From positions 1,054,001 to 1,118,000 of the forward strand of contig NZ_LR797830.1 in NCBI RefSeq assembly GCF_903064525.1: DNA of 64,000 bases. Direction: 5' to 3'. This document shows, piece after piece, positions 8,763 through 18,735 of the stretch. How positions within the stretch are numbered: the stretch's first letter is position 1; each line of letters starts with the position of its first letter. The DNA comes from Methylacidimicrobium sp. AP8 (GTDB lineage Bacteria; Verrucomicrobiota; Verrucomicrobiia; Methylacidiphilales; Methylacidiphilaceae). The notes beneath the pieces are model-generated. The model saw only the letters and a program-made list of their open reading frames with translations, searched no databases and had not been told where the DNA came from. Both the position numbers and the translations under genes were made by a program.

Positions 8763-9370
8763 GGCGTCGATTCCAACGGCTTTAAGAGAGGCGGTCCGCC
8801 GGACCGCAAAGCGGGAGCTCCGTTGCCGGCGCTCTCCTGCCTGGCGGGCTTGGCCAGGGGGAGATGATAGAGGACGACGCGGACGTTTTGGCGGAAGACG
8901 CCGCGGTGCCCGCCGACCTCCCAGTCCATGATCTGGCTCGTCAGCCGCAGATCGGGCCGCTCGATCACCGCTCCCGATTGCGTGCTCAGCCGGCCCTCCA
9001 GCTTCCAGAGGTCGCACCGCGGCGAAAGAATCGTGGTGCTCACCTTGCCTTGGTCGTAGAGGTCGATCTTCATATCCAGGATTTCGGTCCGGTTGACGCT
9101 AATCGCCCGGGCTTCGCGGCCGGTGATGATGCCGTCGAGCTGGCCTTGGGAGTTCCGTTGCGGGAGGCGGAACTCCTTGACGACCGATCCAAGCGGGATC
9201 GAAGCCGAGTCGGCGGCCGACCGCTCCGAGAAAGCGAGGATCACCGCCCAGCAGAGCGCTAGGAGCAGGAAAGCCGGGGAGAGGGAGACCTCCCGCGGCG
9301 GGCGGGTCCCTCGACGGACAGGCTGGGGATCCCCGTTTTTAGGCAGGCTCGCCGGGTTCGGCCGCTTCAT
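8759..9370 (-). CDS. lptC: LptC-like bitopic membrane protein
   Basis: This 203-residue protein has a basic cytoplasmic N-terminus, one transmembrane segment near residues 31-48 (LSPAFLLLALCWAVILAF), and a periplasmic beta-rich domain with ARAISVNRTEILDMKIDLYD. This matches the LptC/DUF1239 architecture, which passes LPS from the LptBFG extractor to LptA. The sequence is divergent, and the assignment leans on position between kdsA and lptA. The ATG at 9370 lies 32 bases inside the end of kdsA. The C-terminal 30 residues are Pro/Gly-rich and look disordered. Confidence 0.7.
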   Translation of the reverse strand: MKRPNPASLPKNGDPQPVRRGTRPPREVSLSPAFLLLALCWAVILAFSERSAADSASIPLGSVVKEFRLPQRNSQGQLDGIITGREARAISVNRTEILDMKIDLYDQGKVSTTILSPRCDLWKLEGRLSTQSGAVIERPDLRLTSQIMDWEVGGHRGVFRQNVRVVLYHLPLAKPARQESAGNGAPALRSGGPPLLKPLESTP

Positions 9371-10142
9371 GGATTTTCAAGAGCTTCTCGAGGACAGAGG
9401 GGACTTGCGCCAGGGGAATCATGGTCGCTCCGTCGGAAGGGGATTCTTCGGGTGCGGGATGGGTCTCCAGGAAGAGTCCGTCGATTCCCACGGCGACGGC
9501 CGCCCGCGCCAAGGGATAGGCCAGATCCCGGTCTCCTCCGGAAGCGGAGCCGAGAGCGCTCGGCTTCTGGACCGAGTGGGTGGCATCGAAGATGACGCGG
9601 TGACCGCTCTTTCGCATCCGCACTAGATTTCGCATATCGACGACGAGGTCATGATAGCCGAACGAAGTCCCCCTCTCGGTAAAAAAGAAGTGGGAGCAGC
9701 CCGCCGAGCGGAGCTTTTCGGCAATCCGGTCGACGTCCGAGGCGGCAAGAAACTGCCCCTTCTTCACGTTGACAGGCTTCCCCGTCTCGGCGGCGGCCAA
9801 GAGAAGGTCGGTCTGCCGGGAAAGAAACGCAGGGATCTGCAGCAGGTCGACCACCGCCGCGACGGGCGCGGCCTGGGCGCTCTCGTGGATGTCGGTGGTC
9901 ACCGGGATGCCCAGCTTTTCGCGGATGCGCCCCAAGGTTTCGAGGCCGGCGGCCAATCCCGGGCCCCGGTAGGAACCCAGGGACGATCGGTTGGCCTTGT
10001 CGAAGGAAGCTTTGAAGCAGAAAGGGATCCCGAGCCGTGCGGTGGTTTCCCGCAGGCTTGCGGCGATCTGAAGCGCCAGAGGCTCGGATTCTAACACGCA
10101 GGGTCCGGCGATGAGGAAAAAAGATCGACTCTTCGGGAACAT
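9339..10142 (-). CDS. kdsA: 3-deoxy-D-manno-octulosonate-8-phosphate synthase
   Basis: KdsA condenses phosphoenolpyruvate with arabinose 5-phosphate to form Kdo-8-phosphate. The 267-residue TIM-barrel protein shows FKASFDKANRSSLGSYRGPG, RGTSFGYHDLVVDM and FDATHSVQKPS. Near the N-terminus it has IAGPCVLESE. A Cys at this place is the metal ligand in the metal-dependent class of the enzyme (known from Aquifex), while the metal-independent E. coli type has Asn. I therefore infer a metal-dependent KdsA. It lies 4 bases downstream of pyrG in the LPS operon. Confidence 0.95.
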   Translation of the reverse strand: MFPKSRSFFLIAGPCVLESEPLALQIAASLRETTARLGIPFCFKASFDKANRSSLGSYRGPGLAAGLETLGRIREKLGIPVTTDIHESAQAAPVAAVVDLLQIPAFLSRQTDLLLAAAETGKPVNVKKGQFLAASDVDRIAEKLRSAGCSHFFFTERGTSFGYHDLVVDMRNLVRMRKSGHRVIFDATHSVQKPSALGSASGGDRDLAYPLARAAVAVGIDGLFLETHPAPEESPSDGATMIPLAQVPSVLEKLLKIHEAAEPGEPA

Positions 10143-10146
10143 GGGA

Positions 10147-12482
<2,336 letters not shown>

Positions 12483-12504
12483 GAGGATCCCGTAGGAAGC
12501 CGCC

Positions 12505-13059
12505 TCAGGCGGGATCCGTCGAGGCCAAAATCCAATCCGCCGCTGCCGGCAAGGAAGGAACCACCCGGTCCGCAAGGTTCCGCGCCCACTCCGCCGCCCG
12601 CTCGGTCTCTGGATCCGGCCGGTCGTCGGCAAGGAGGACGGTGCGGCAGCCGGCATTCCGTCCACAGAGGACGTCGGCGATCCGATCGCCGACGAAATAG
12701 GATCGGCGGAGCGCGATGTCGAATTCAGCCGCAGCGCGCCAGAGGAGGAGCGGAGAGGGTTTCCGATCGCCTAGCGGGTCGTTGTCGGGAGCGGCAAAGG
12801 AAAGATAGATCTTTGCAAACGAGATTTCTAGCCGCTTCTGAAGGGACCGGTTGACCGCCTCAACGTCTTGCGGGCGCAGCCAGCCGCGGCCTACACCGGA
12901 TTGATTGCTGACCAGGAAGAGCAGGAAGCCGGCGTCCCGGAGACGGGCGAGGCTTTCCTTAGCTCCCTCGGCAAGGACGATCTTCTCCGGATCTCCTAAG
13001 TAGGGGAAATTTTTGATCAGGGTATCGTCCCGATCAAAGAAGACAGCCCGCCTCTTCAT
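12505..13059 (-). CDS. gmhB: HAD-IIIA phosphatase, GmhB-like (zinc loop absent)
   Basis: The predicted role is removal of the C7 phosphate from heptose 1,7-bisphosphate in ADP-heptose synthesis. The 184-residue protein has HAD motif I as FFDRDDTLIKNFPY, motif II as LVSNQSGVGRGW and motif IV as FVGDRIADVLCGR. Most GmhB enzymes carry a Cys/His zinc loop before the RKP motif. Here the matching stretch reads SFAAPDNDPLGDRKPSP and has no Cys, so the zinc site appears lost. Genomic context (directly followed downstream by kdsB, overlapping hldE by ATGA) still favours a GmhB role over histidinol phosphatase. Confidence 0.82.
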   Translation of the reverse strand: MKRRAVFFDRDDTLIKNFPYLGDPEKIVLAEGAKESLARLRDAGFLLFLVSNQSGVGRGWLRPQDVEAVNRSLQKRLEISFAKIYLSFAAPDNDPLGDRKPSPLLLWRAAAEFDIALRRSYFVGDRIADVLCGRNAGCRTVLLADDRPDPETERAAEWARNLADRVVPSLPAAADWILASTDPA

Positions 13060-14051
13060 GGCACCGGCGTGAGGTTCGCGCGGAGCTCAGCGGGGGAGAC
13101 CGTTGCGGTCCCCAGCTTTCCGACGACGATACCCGCCCCGAGATTGGCCAGCTCGGCGGCCTCCATCGCCTCCGAGCCGGCCGCGAGCGCAAGGCTGAAG
13201 AGACAGAGGGAGGTGTCTCCGGCCCCTGAAACATCGAAGACCTCGCGTGCCGCCGTCGGGATGCGCCGAGGACGGCTCTGCTCGTCAAGCAGCAGCATGC
13301 CTTCTTCTCCGAGAGTCACGAGCAGGTGGAGACAGCCCCACCGTTCCTGCAGTTGACGGGCCGCGTTCTCGACCGCGGCAAGGCTCTCCTCCGGGTCTTC
13401 CATGCCGCTTAGAGCGAGCGCTTCGGAGCGGTTCGGCTTGAGCACGCTCACCCCCTTCCAGCACAGGCGGTTGTGGGTGTGTGGATCGGCCGCCGTGAGC
13501 TTGCCGGCCCGGGTTCCCTCTTCGAGGATGAGGTCGACGATCTCCTGGTCAAGTAGCCCCTTCGCGTAGTCTTCGACCAGGATCAGATCGAAGGAAGGGA
13601 TCCTCCGCCGAAGGAAATCGAGAAGTTCCCCTCGTGCCGGAAAGGGCAAGGCATCTCTCGTCTCCCGGTCAACGCGGACGATCTGCTGCTGCCTCCCGAA
13701 GACCCGGGTCTTGACGGTCGTCGGCCGCCCGGGAATGGACCAGATGCCGCTGACATCGCATCCGATCTGCTTCAAGGATCCGACGAGCTCCACCCCGGCG
13801 GGATCGTCGCCGACCATTCCGCATAGCGTGACGTGCGGGGTGAATTCCAAAAGATTGCGAGCGACGTTGGCAGCACCGCCGGGAAAGCGGGAGCAGCGCT
13901 GCACCTCGACCACGGGGACGGGCGCCTCCGGAGAGAGCCGGCGGACCCGTCCCCAGAGAAACTCATCGAGCATGAGATCTCCGATCACCAGGGCGCGCAA
14001 GCGGCCGAAGCGCGCCAGCAGCAGGTCCAGCCGGTCGGGGGCGAGAGGCAC
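13056..14051 (-). CDS. hldE: D-glycero-beta-D-manno-heptose-7-phosphate kinase (RfaE domain I)
   Basis: This PfkB-family kinase phosphorylates heptose 7-phosphate at C1. It is 331 residues, matching only the kinase domain of bifunctional HldE; no nucleotidyltransferase domain is attached, so ADP-heptose formation must be encoded elsewhere. Motifs include VIGDLMLDEFLWG near the N-terminus, FPGGAANVARNL, LKPNRSEAL, and the catalytic DVSGAGDTSL. The start is GTG at 14051, the first gene of the long minus-strand LPS run. The symbol hldE is used for the kinase part (also called rfaE1/hldA). Confidence 0.9.
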   Translation of the reverse strand: MPLAPDRLDLLLARFGRLRALVIGDLMLDEFLWGRVRRLSPEAPVPVVEVQRCSRFPGGAANVARNLLEFTPHVTLCGMVGDDPAGVELVGSLKQIGCDVSGIWSIPGRPTTVKTRVFGRQQQIVRVDRETRDALPFPARGELLDFLRRRIPSFDLILVEDYAKGLLDQEIVDLILEEGTRAGKLTAADPHTHNRLCWKGVSVLKPNRSEALALSGMEDPEESLAAVENAARQLQERWGCLHLLVTLGEEGMLLLDEQSRPRRIPTAAREVFDVSGAGDTSLCLFSLALAAGSEAMEAAELANLGAGIVVGKLGTATVSPAELRANLTPVP

Positions 14052-14091
14052 GGAGCCAAGGGGTACCCGAAGGTCTCCGCTCTGTCAAACG

Positions 14092-14117
14092 CCATCTCCG
14101 GCTTCGCCGGAAGATGG
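14092..14117. repeat. Inverted repeat (hairpin) between hldE and pheA
   Basis: CCATCT and AGATGG flank CCGGC-TTC-GCCGG, giving an 11-bp stem with one bulged A. It sits 40 bases upstream of the hldE start and about 90 bases upstream of the pheA start, within the shared divergent leader. There is no T-tract on either side, so it is not a classical terminator. It could influence either leader RNA. Confidence 0.5.
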
Positions 14118-14205
14118 AGGCGGAAAGACAAAGAATCTTGCTCCGCCGGACATTCTCTCGAAGGATACAGCATCGCATCGAATCGCGCGAAAGGAGATCC
14201 TTTTC

Positions 14206-15024
14206 TTGTCCATCATCGCCTATCTCGGTCCGGAGCATACTTTTTCCCATCTGGTCGCACGCAAGAGGTTCCCACAAGGACGGCTTTTTCCCTGCGCGTC
14301 GATCGCCGAGGTGATCGCCTTCGCGCAGGACCAGGAAGAGCATCTGGGCCTGGTCCCGATTGAGAACTCCTCCGGCGGGATGATCCTGGAAACCGTCGAT
14401 CTCCTCCTAGAGGAGGACAGCCCGCTCTTCATCCAGGAGGAACTCTCTCTCCGTGTCCGTTTGGCCCTCGTCGGGCATCCCGGCACCCCTCCGCGGATCG
14501 TCTTTTCGCACTGGGCGCCGCTTGGCCACTGCCGGCGCTGGATCGAGACCCGGTTCCCCCGAGCCGAGCTGCGGGTCGCCGGAAGCACCGCCGAGGCCGC
14601 CCGACTGGCGGCGAAGACTCCCGGAGCCGTAGCGCTGGCGACTCGAGAGGCGGCGGCCGCGACCGGGCTTTCCGTGCTCCACTACCCGGTGGAGGAGGAG
14701 ATCCTCAACTTGACGCAGTTCGTTCTCCTGGGCCGGCAGAAGCTTACCTCCGGAGGACAGGAGACCAGCCTCGTGTTTTCCTTGCCGCAGAAGCCCGGGA
14801 GCCTCTGTTCGTTCTTGGAGCCGTTTCGTGCCGAAGCGATCAACCTCAAGCGGATCGTTTCCCGGCCCGTCCCCGGACAACCCAACACCTACGTCTTCTT
14901 CGCCAGCCTTGAGGGGAGCGATGCGGAGCCTCCGATGGAGCGGGCTCTCAAGACGGCCGAGGGGCGGGCGCTCCGGTGCCGTTCCCTCGGCTCCTATCCG
15001 GTTCTTGCTCCTTACGAGTCGTAG
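14206..15024 (+). CDS. pheA: Prephenate dehydratase
   Basis: PheA converts prephenate to phenylpyruvate in phenylalanine synthesis. The 272-residue protein has the PDT domain (AYLGPEHTFSHLVA; VPIENSSGGMILETVDLL) and a C-terminal ACT domain (ETSLVFSLPQKPGSLCSFLEPF) for Phe feedback. The usual ESRP motif of the regulatory region is replaced by INLKRIVSRPVPGQPNTYVFF, which keeps SRP. No chorismate mutase domain is fused. The start is TTG at 14206, preceded by AAGGAGA at 14191-14197 with ideal spacing; longer readings have no ribosome binding site. The 3' end overlaps the convergent transpeptidase gene by 77 bases. Confidence 0.92.
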   Translation: MSIIAYLGPEHTFSHLVARKRFPQGRLFPCASIAEVIAFAQDQEEHLGLVPIENSSGGMILETVDLLLEEDSPLFIQEELSLRVRLALVGHPGTPPRIVFSHWAPLGHCRRWIETRFPRAELRVAGSTAEAARLAAKTPGAVALATREAAAATGLSVLHYPVEEEILNLTQFVLLGRQKLTSGGQETSLVFSLPQKPGSLCSFLEPFRAEAINLKRIVSRPVPGQPNTYVFFASLEGSDAEPPMERALKTAEGRALRCRSLGSYPVLAPYES

Positions 15025-15775
15025 CGGCCGGCGCTTTCGCGCCGAGGCCCCGGGCCGGCTCTCTCCCCGGCCGGAGGATGTCCTCCCACGGTGTGGTGAA
15101 GCTCTCGTCCGAAAGGAAGAAAGAGGCGGGCGGGTCGGGCGCTTTTTCATCCTCGGGGTGGCGCACGTTCTTCCCAAGCGTCTGATCTTCGGGCTGGGTT
15201 TTGGCGATCGAAACGGGCGTCCCCGGGCCGATCAGCTCGTAGAGGCGCTCCGCATCCCTTCCGGTCAAATGGAGGCAACCATGCGTCCGAGGAACCGACC
15301 AGAGAAACCCTTCGTGGAAGCCGTACCCGGGTAGGAACCCTATCCAGAAGGGCATCGGGTAGCCGACGTAGCGCCAGCCGGGCTTTCGATCCGGAGGGCC
15401 GCCGACCCGGGTGCCTTCGACCGCCCGGCCATCCTTGACCCAAAATCCATACCGCCCCGAGCGGCGCCGCTTAGCCTTGCCTCGCACATGAAAGTCGCCG
15501 GTCGGCGTGGCATGGCCCGGCATTCCGGAGCAGATCGGGGCGACCAGCAGGGGCTGACCGCCTTCCAGCACGTAGACAACCCGCCTCTCAAGGGAAACTT
15601 TGACGATCCGCGAAGAAGCGGCGGACGCAGGCACCCGGTGGTGGACGCCGGCGGTCCACGAGCCCGCCTGCGTCGTTCCGGCACGGGCCGAAGGGCCGGC
15701 CGGGAAGAGCGCCGGAACCAAGAGGAATATTAGGATAGGACCAAGAGCGGGCCGACCATGCCGGAGCGTCTGCAT
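14948..15775 (-). CDS. Secreted L,D-transpeptidase (YkuD)
   Basis: YkuD enzymes form 3-3 peptidoglycan crosslinks or attach lipoproteins in the periplasm. The 275-residue protein has a signal peptide (MQTLRHGRPALGPILIFLLV, cut near ARA). The catalytic domain contains GMPGHATPTGDFHV and the active-site Cys in SVPRTHGCLHLTG. Most YkuD proteins read SHGCIR or SHGCVR; here a His stands where the conserved Arg is expected. A 70-residue charged, Pro-rich tail follows and overlaps pheA on the other strand. The ATG at 15775 is preferred over an upstream reading because it starts the signal peptide. Confidence 0.85.
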   Translation of the reverse strand: MQTLRHGRPALGPILIFLLVPALFPAGPSARAGTTQAGSWTAGVHHRVPASAASSRIVKVSLERRVVYVLEGGQPLLVAPICSGMPGHATPTGDFHVRGKAKRRRSGRYGFWVKDGRAVEGTRVGGPPDRKPGWRYVGYPMPFWIGFLPGYGFHEGFLWSVPRTHGCLHLTGRDAERLYELIGPGTPVSIAKTQPEDQTLGKNVRHPEDEKAPDPPASFFLSDESFTTPWEDILRPGREPARGLGAKAPAATTRKEQEPDRSRGNGTGAPAPRPS

Positions 15776-16020
15776 CGCCGCGAGGAGTCGAACTCTTCTA
15801 TCGGATCCCCCGGCTCGGGGAAAGGCCAAAAGAATCGGCGGCTTTCGCGGCACCGGCAGCCGGCTTGCCTCCTGCGGAGGGGGAGGCGCCGCTTTTGCCC
15901 TTTGCCTTTATACAACATTAACGTAGCATGCACGGTATCGGCCGACCGGCCCGGCGATATTCTCCCCTCGTTTCGCAGGCAATCGAATGGACCGTGCCGG
16001 GCCGGCGGAGGACGCGCGTC

Positions 16021-17214
16021 ATGCCACTTGAAAACCCATGGGTCTTCCTTTCCGTTTGGATGGGAGCGGCTTTTCTCGCCGCCGTCATAGCCCTCCAGCT
16101 CCGAGTTTCGGTCGCCCTGATGGAGGTGCTGGTCGGCATCGCGATGAGCCATCTCCTCGGAATGGACCAGCCGACGGAGTGGATGGTCTTTTTGGGCCGG
16201 ATGGGGAGCGTGACCCTCGCCTTTCTGGCGGGAACGGAGATCGATCCCCGATCGTTCCGCCACCACCTCGGCTCCAGCCTCACCATCGGCTTCCTTTCCT
16301 TTCTCCTGCCCTTCGGGCTCATCTTCCTGCTGGCGCATTCCACTCTCGGCTGGACCCCCGCCCAATCGGTCATCGCCGGCATCGCCCTGGCGACCACATC
16401 GGTCGCAATCGTCTACACGGCCGTGGTCGAAAAGGGGATGCAGTCGACCCGCTTCGGCCAGCTGCTCTTGACAAGCTGCTTCGTAACCGATTTCGCCTCG
16501 GTCTTGTTCTTGGGTCTTTTCTTCTCCCACTGGGCGCCGCGCTCCTTCCTCCTGCTCCTCTGCGCTCTTCTCCTGCTTCTGGCTCTTCCGCTTTCGCTCC
16601 GACCGCTGCTCCGCTGGTTGCGGCAAAGTCCGGTCAGCGAACCGGAAATCAAGTTTCTTTTTTTCGTTCTCGCTCTTCTGGGTGCCCTCGCGTCGGTAGC
16701 CCAGACCGAGCCCGTGCTGCCGGCCTATCTCGCCGGCGTCCTCGTCGCGAAGCCCTTCGCCACCGATCGGGAGCTGGTCCATCGGATGCGGTCGCTCGCC
16801 TACGGCCTCCTTACGCCGTTTTTCTTCATGAAAGCGGGCTTTCACGTGTCGCTCCATACGCTTTTGTACGGCTCGCTGCCCATTTTCCTCTTAATCGGAG
16901 CCAAGCTTCTGGGCAAGGTAGCCGCCGTATGGCCGTCGCTCCGCCTGTACCGGTTCTCCCGGCAAGAGGCGCTTTTCGGCTCTTTGCTGACGAGTGGTGG
17001 CCTTACCTTCGGGCTCATCGCCGCTCACTACGGCGTGGCCAACGGCATCTTGGGAAGGAAGATGTATTCGCAGGTGACGATCGCGATTCTCTTGAGTACC
17101 CTGATTCCGGTTATCGGGGCGAGCCGGCTTTCGCTGCCGCCCACCGGTATCAGGGAGAAGACGGAGGAGGAGCGGGAGATCGCCAAGCCCGGGGAGTTCG
17201 AAGAAGAGGGGTGA
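16021..17214 (+). CDS. CPA2-family cation/proton antiporter
   Basis: This 397-residue integral membrane protein has about 11-12 hydrophobic segments. Typical Na+/H+ exchanger-domain landmarks are GRMGSVTLAFLAGTEIDP, IAGIALATTSVAIVYTA, LLTSCFVTDFASVLFLG and PFFFMKAGFHVS. The TSVA/VTDF region corresponds to the ion-site helices of CPA2 exchangers (KefB/NapA type). There is no C-terminal Rossmann TrkA-N domain, only a 30-residue acidic tail. The ATG at 16021 begins the first hydrophobic region. The 245 bases upstream contain no gene that I can support. Confidence 0.88.
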   Translation: MPLENPWVFLSVWMGAAFLAAVIALQLRVSVALMEVLVGIAMSHLLGMDQPTEWMVFLGRMGSVTLAFLAGTEIDPRSFRHHLGSSLTIGFLSFLLPFGLIFLLAHSTLGWTPAQSVIAGIALATTSVAIVYTAVVEKGMQSTRFGQLLLTSCFVTDFASVLFLGLFFSHWAPRSFLLLLCALLLLLALPLSLRPLLRWLRQSPVSEPEIKFLFFVLALLGALASVAQTEPVLPAYLAGVLVAKPFATDRELVHRMRSLAYGLLTPFFFMKAGFHVSLHTLLYGSLPIFLLIGAKLLGKVAAVWPSLRLYRFSRQEALFGSLLTSGGLTFGLIAAHYGVANGILGRKMYSQVTIAILLSTLIPVIGASRLSLPPTGIREKTEEEREIAKPGEFEEEG

Positions 17215-17332
17215 ACCGCCTCGTGCGGGTCCAAGGAGGGATTCGGCCGGCGGCGAGGGAGGATCGACGTTAAGCCGCCGCGGGGCCCGCCGAGGCTCGG
17301 CGAAAGAGAGACCGAAGGGATAAACACTTGCC

Positions 17333-17665
17333 ATGCCCGATCGCACGCTGATCCGGAGGCTGCGCCTCGCCTCGCTGCTGGAAGGCTTCTCCTTGCTTCT
17401 GCTCGTCTTTGTGGCCGTCCCGGCCAAGCACCTTTTCGGCCACCCGATGGCTGTACGGATCATCGGGTCGGTTCACGGCCTCTTTTTCCTCTTTTTCGTC
17501 TGGAGCCTTGTCGCGGCCGTTTCTGCCGGCGGATGGTCCCGCGCTGAGGTGTTGCGCGTTTTCGTAGGGGCCTTTATCCCGTTCGGGGTCTTCCTCAACA
17601 CATCTCTCCTCAAGCAGAAAGAGATGGTGGCGAGCCTGAGCGAACGGGGGGAGGGAAGTTCTTGA
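17333..17665 (+). CDS. DUF3817 small membrane protein
   Basis: This 110-residue inner-membrane protein has three hydrophobic segments, around residues 15-32, 42-62 and 73-92. The sequence RLRLASLLEGFSLLLLVFVAVPAKHLFG and VRIIGSVHGLFFLFFVW (read in two parts) fits the DUF3817/YdzA family, whose function is unknown. Its stop overlaps the TTG start of the next gene, so the two are probably co-translated. Confidence 0.75.
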   Translation: MPDRTLIRRLRLASLLEGFSLLLLVFVAVPAKHLFGHPMAVRIIGSVHGLFFLFFVWSLVAAVSAGGWSRAEVLRVFVGAFIPFGVFLNTSLLKQKEMVASLSERGEGSS

Positions 17666-18090
17666 CCTACCTCTACCTCTGGATCAAGGCCTTGCACGTC
17701 GCGGCGGTCCTGGTCTGGATCGGAGGGCTTTTCACGCAGTCGATCCTCCTCGCAACCGCGACCCGGACGGGTCTGGATTCCTCCTCCCGGGCGCTGATCG
17801 GATCACTGCGCGCCTGGGATCGATGGTTGACGGTTCCGGCGCTCCTCTTGACCTGGGGACTCGGAATCGTGCTCGGGGTGTGGGGCGGGAGCTTCCGGAC
17901 AGGGTGGCTTTCCGCGAAGCTTGTGTTCGTGATCGTCCTCTCAGGCCTCCACGGGATGCAGGCCGGGATGCTCCGGCGCGCTTCGTCCAGTCCCGGAACG
18001 CGAATTCCCGGATTCGCCCGCTTCCTTCCCGGCCTGATCGCCCTCTCGGTGCTCGCGATTGCGGTGCTCGCGATCGTGAAGCCGGGATAG
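17662..18090 (+). CDS. HemJ/CopD-like four-helix membrane protein
   Basis: This 142-residue protein has four predicted transmembrane helices. The first helix carries YLWIKALHVAAVLVWIGG and the third region SAKLVFVIVLSGLHG. The His in helix 1 and the Lys before helix 3 are the pattern seen in HemJ-type protoporphyrinogen oxidases and in CopD-related proteins. I cannot choose between a haem-synthesis and a copper-related role. The start is a TTG at 17662 overlapping the previous stop (TTGA), which suggests coupling to the DUF3817 gene. Confidence 0.6.
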   Translation: MTYLYLWIKALHVAAVLVWIGGLFTQSILLATATRTGLDSSSRALIGSLRAWDRWLTVPALLLTWGLGIVLGVWGGSFRTGWLSAKLVFVIVLSGLHGMQAGMLRRASSSPGTRIPGFARFLPGLIALSVLAIAVLAIVKPG

Positions 18091-18106
18091 AGCGGATCGT
18101 TGGGCC

Positions 18107-18616
18107 TCAACCCGACACCGGCGGGGGTGCGTATTCGCGGGGAATGACCTGGGTTCCGGACACGCGATCGACGAACCGGTAGTAGAGCCAAACGGCTGAC
18201 GGGATGCTCAGCGCCAGGAGTGCCCAATGCAAGGGCGAGGGAACCTTGGTTCCCGAAAGAGCCAGCGGCCAGAGTGCCGCTATCGCCCCGGCGATCCGGC
18301 AGCAATGGCGGAGGGTGGCACGCACCAGGGTTATCGGTTCACCCGCGGTGGTGTAGACGCGGAGGTTGAGCCAAATTTTTCCCTGGGCGCCGCCGTGCGA
18401 GCTTCGCTCCAAAAGGGCGAAATAGGTCCACGGCCCGAGAATGAAGGCCGCAGGCAGACCGACCGATCGGAATGCCGGAATCGCAGCATGATGCTGCGAG
18501 AGATAAAAGGCCGCCGCGAATCCTTCCAGCTGAAAGAAGAGGAGGGCGGCGAAGTAGGCGCCGAAGGCGTCGATCAGGTCGGCGGTGATCCGCCGCCGCC
18601 AATAGTGCCGAACCAT
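18107..18616 (-). CDS. RDD-family membrane protein
   Basis: This 169-residue protein has three to four membrane segments. The N-terminal RRRITADLIDAFGAYFAALL contains the RDD-type Arg and Asp pattern, and GAQGKIWLNLRVYTTAGEPI matches the family's conserved loop. The function of RDD proteins is poorly known; some act as Na+/H+ exchangers. I take the ATG at 18616, which has GGAG five bases upstream, rather than an earlier ATG at 18646 with no ribosome binding site. It is convergent with the HemJ-like gene. Confidence 0.72.
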   Translation of the reverse strand: MVRHYWRRRITADLIDAFGAYFAALLFFQLEGFAAAFYLSQHHAAIPAFRSVGLPAAFILGPWTYFALLERSSHGGAQGKIWLNLRVYTTAGEPITLVRATLRHCCRIAGAIAALWPLALSGTKVPSPLHWALLALSIPSAVWLYYRFVDRVSGTQVIPREYAPPPVSG

Positions 18617-18735
18617 GCCGTCTCCACGCGGGCCTGGATTTTCCATGCGTCAAAAAAAAATCTACTCCGTCTTGGTTGCAAACGCCAGGGGGAGTTTCGG
18701 TTCTTGTCGCTTTCGGCCCGCCCCGCCCTATCGGC

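Noticed and set aside
18617-18735. T9 tract as a terminator of the debranching gene
   Set aside because: On the minus strand the tract is not preceded by a stem, so it does not meet the pattern.
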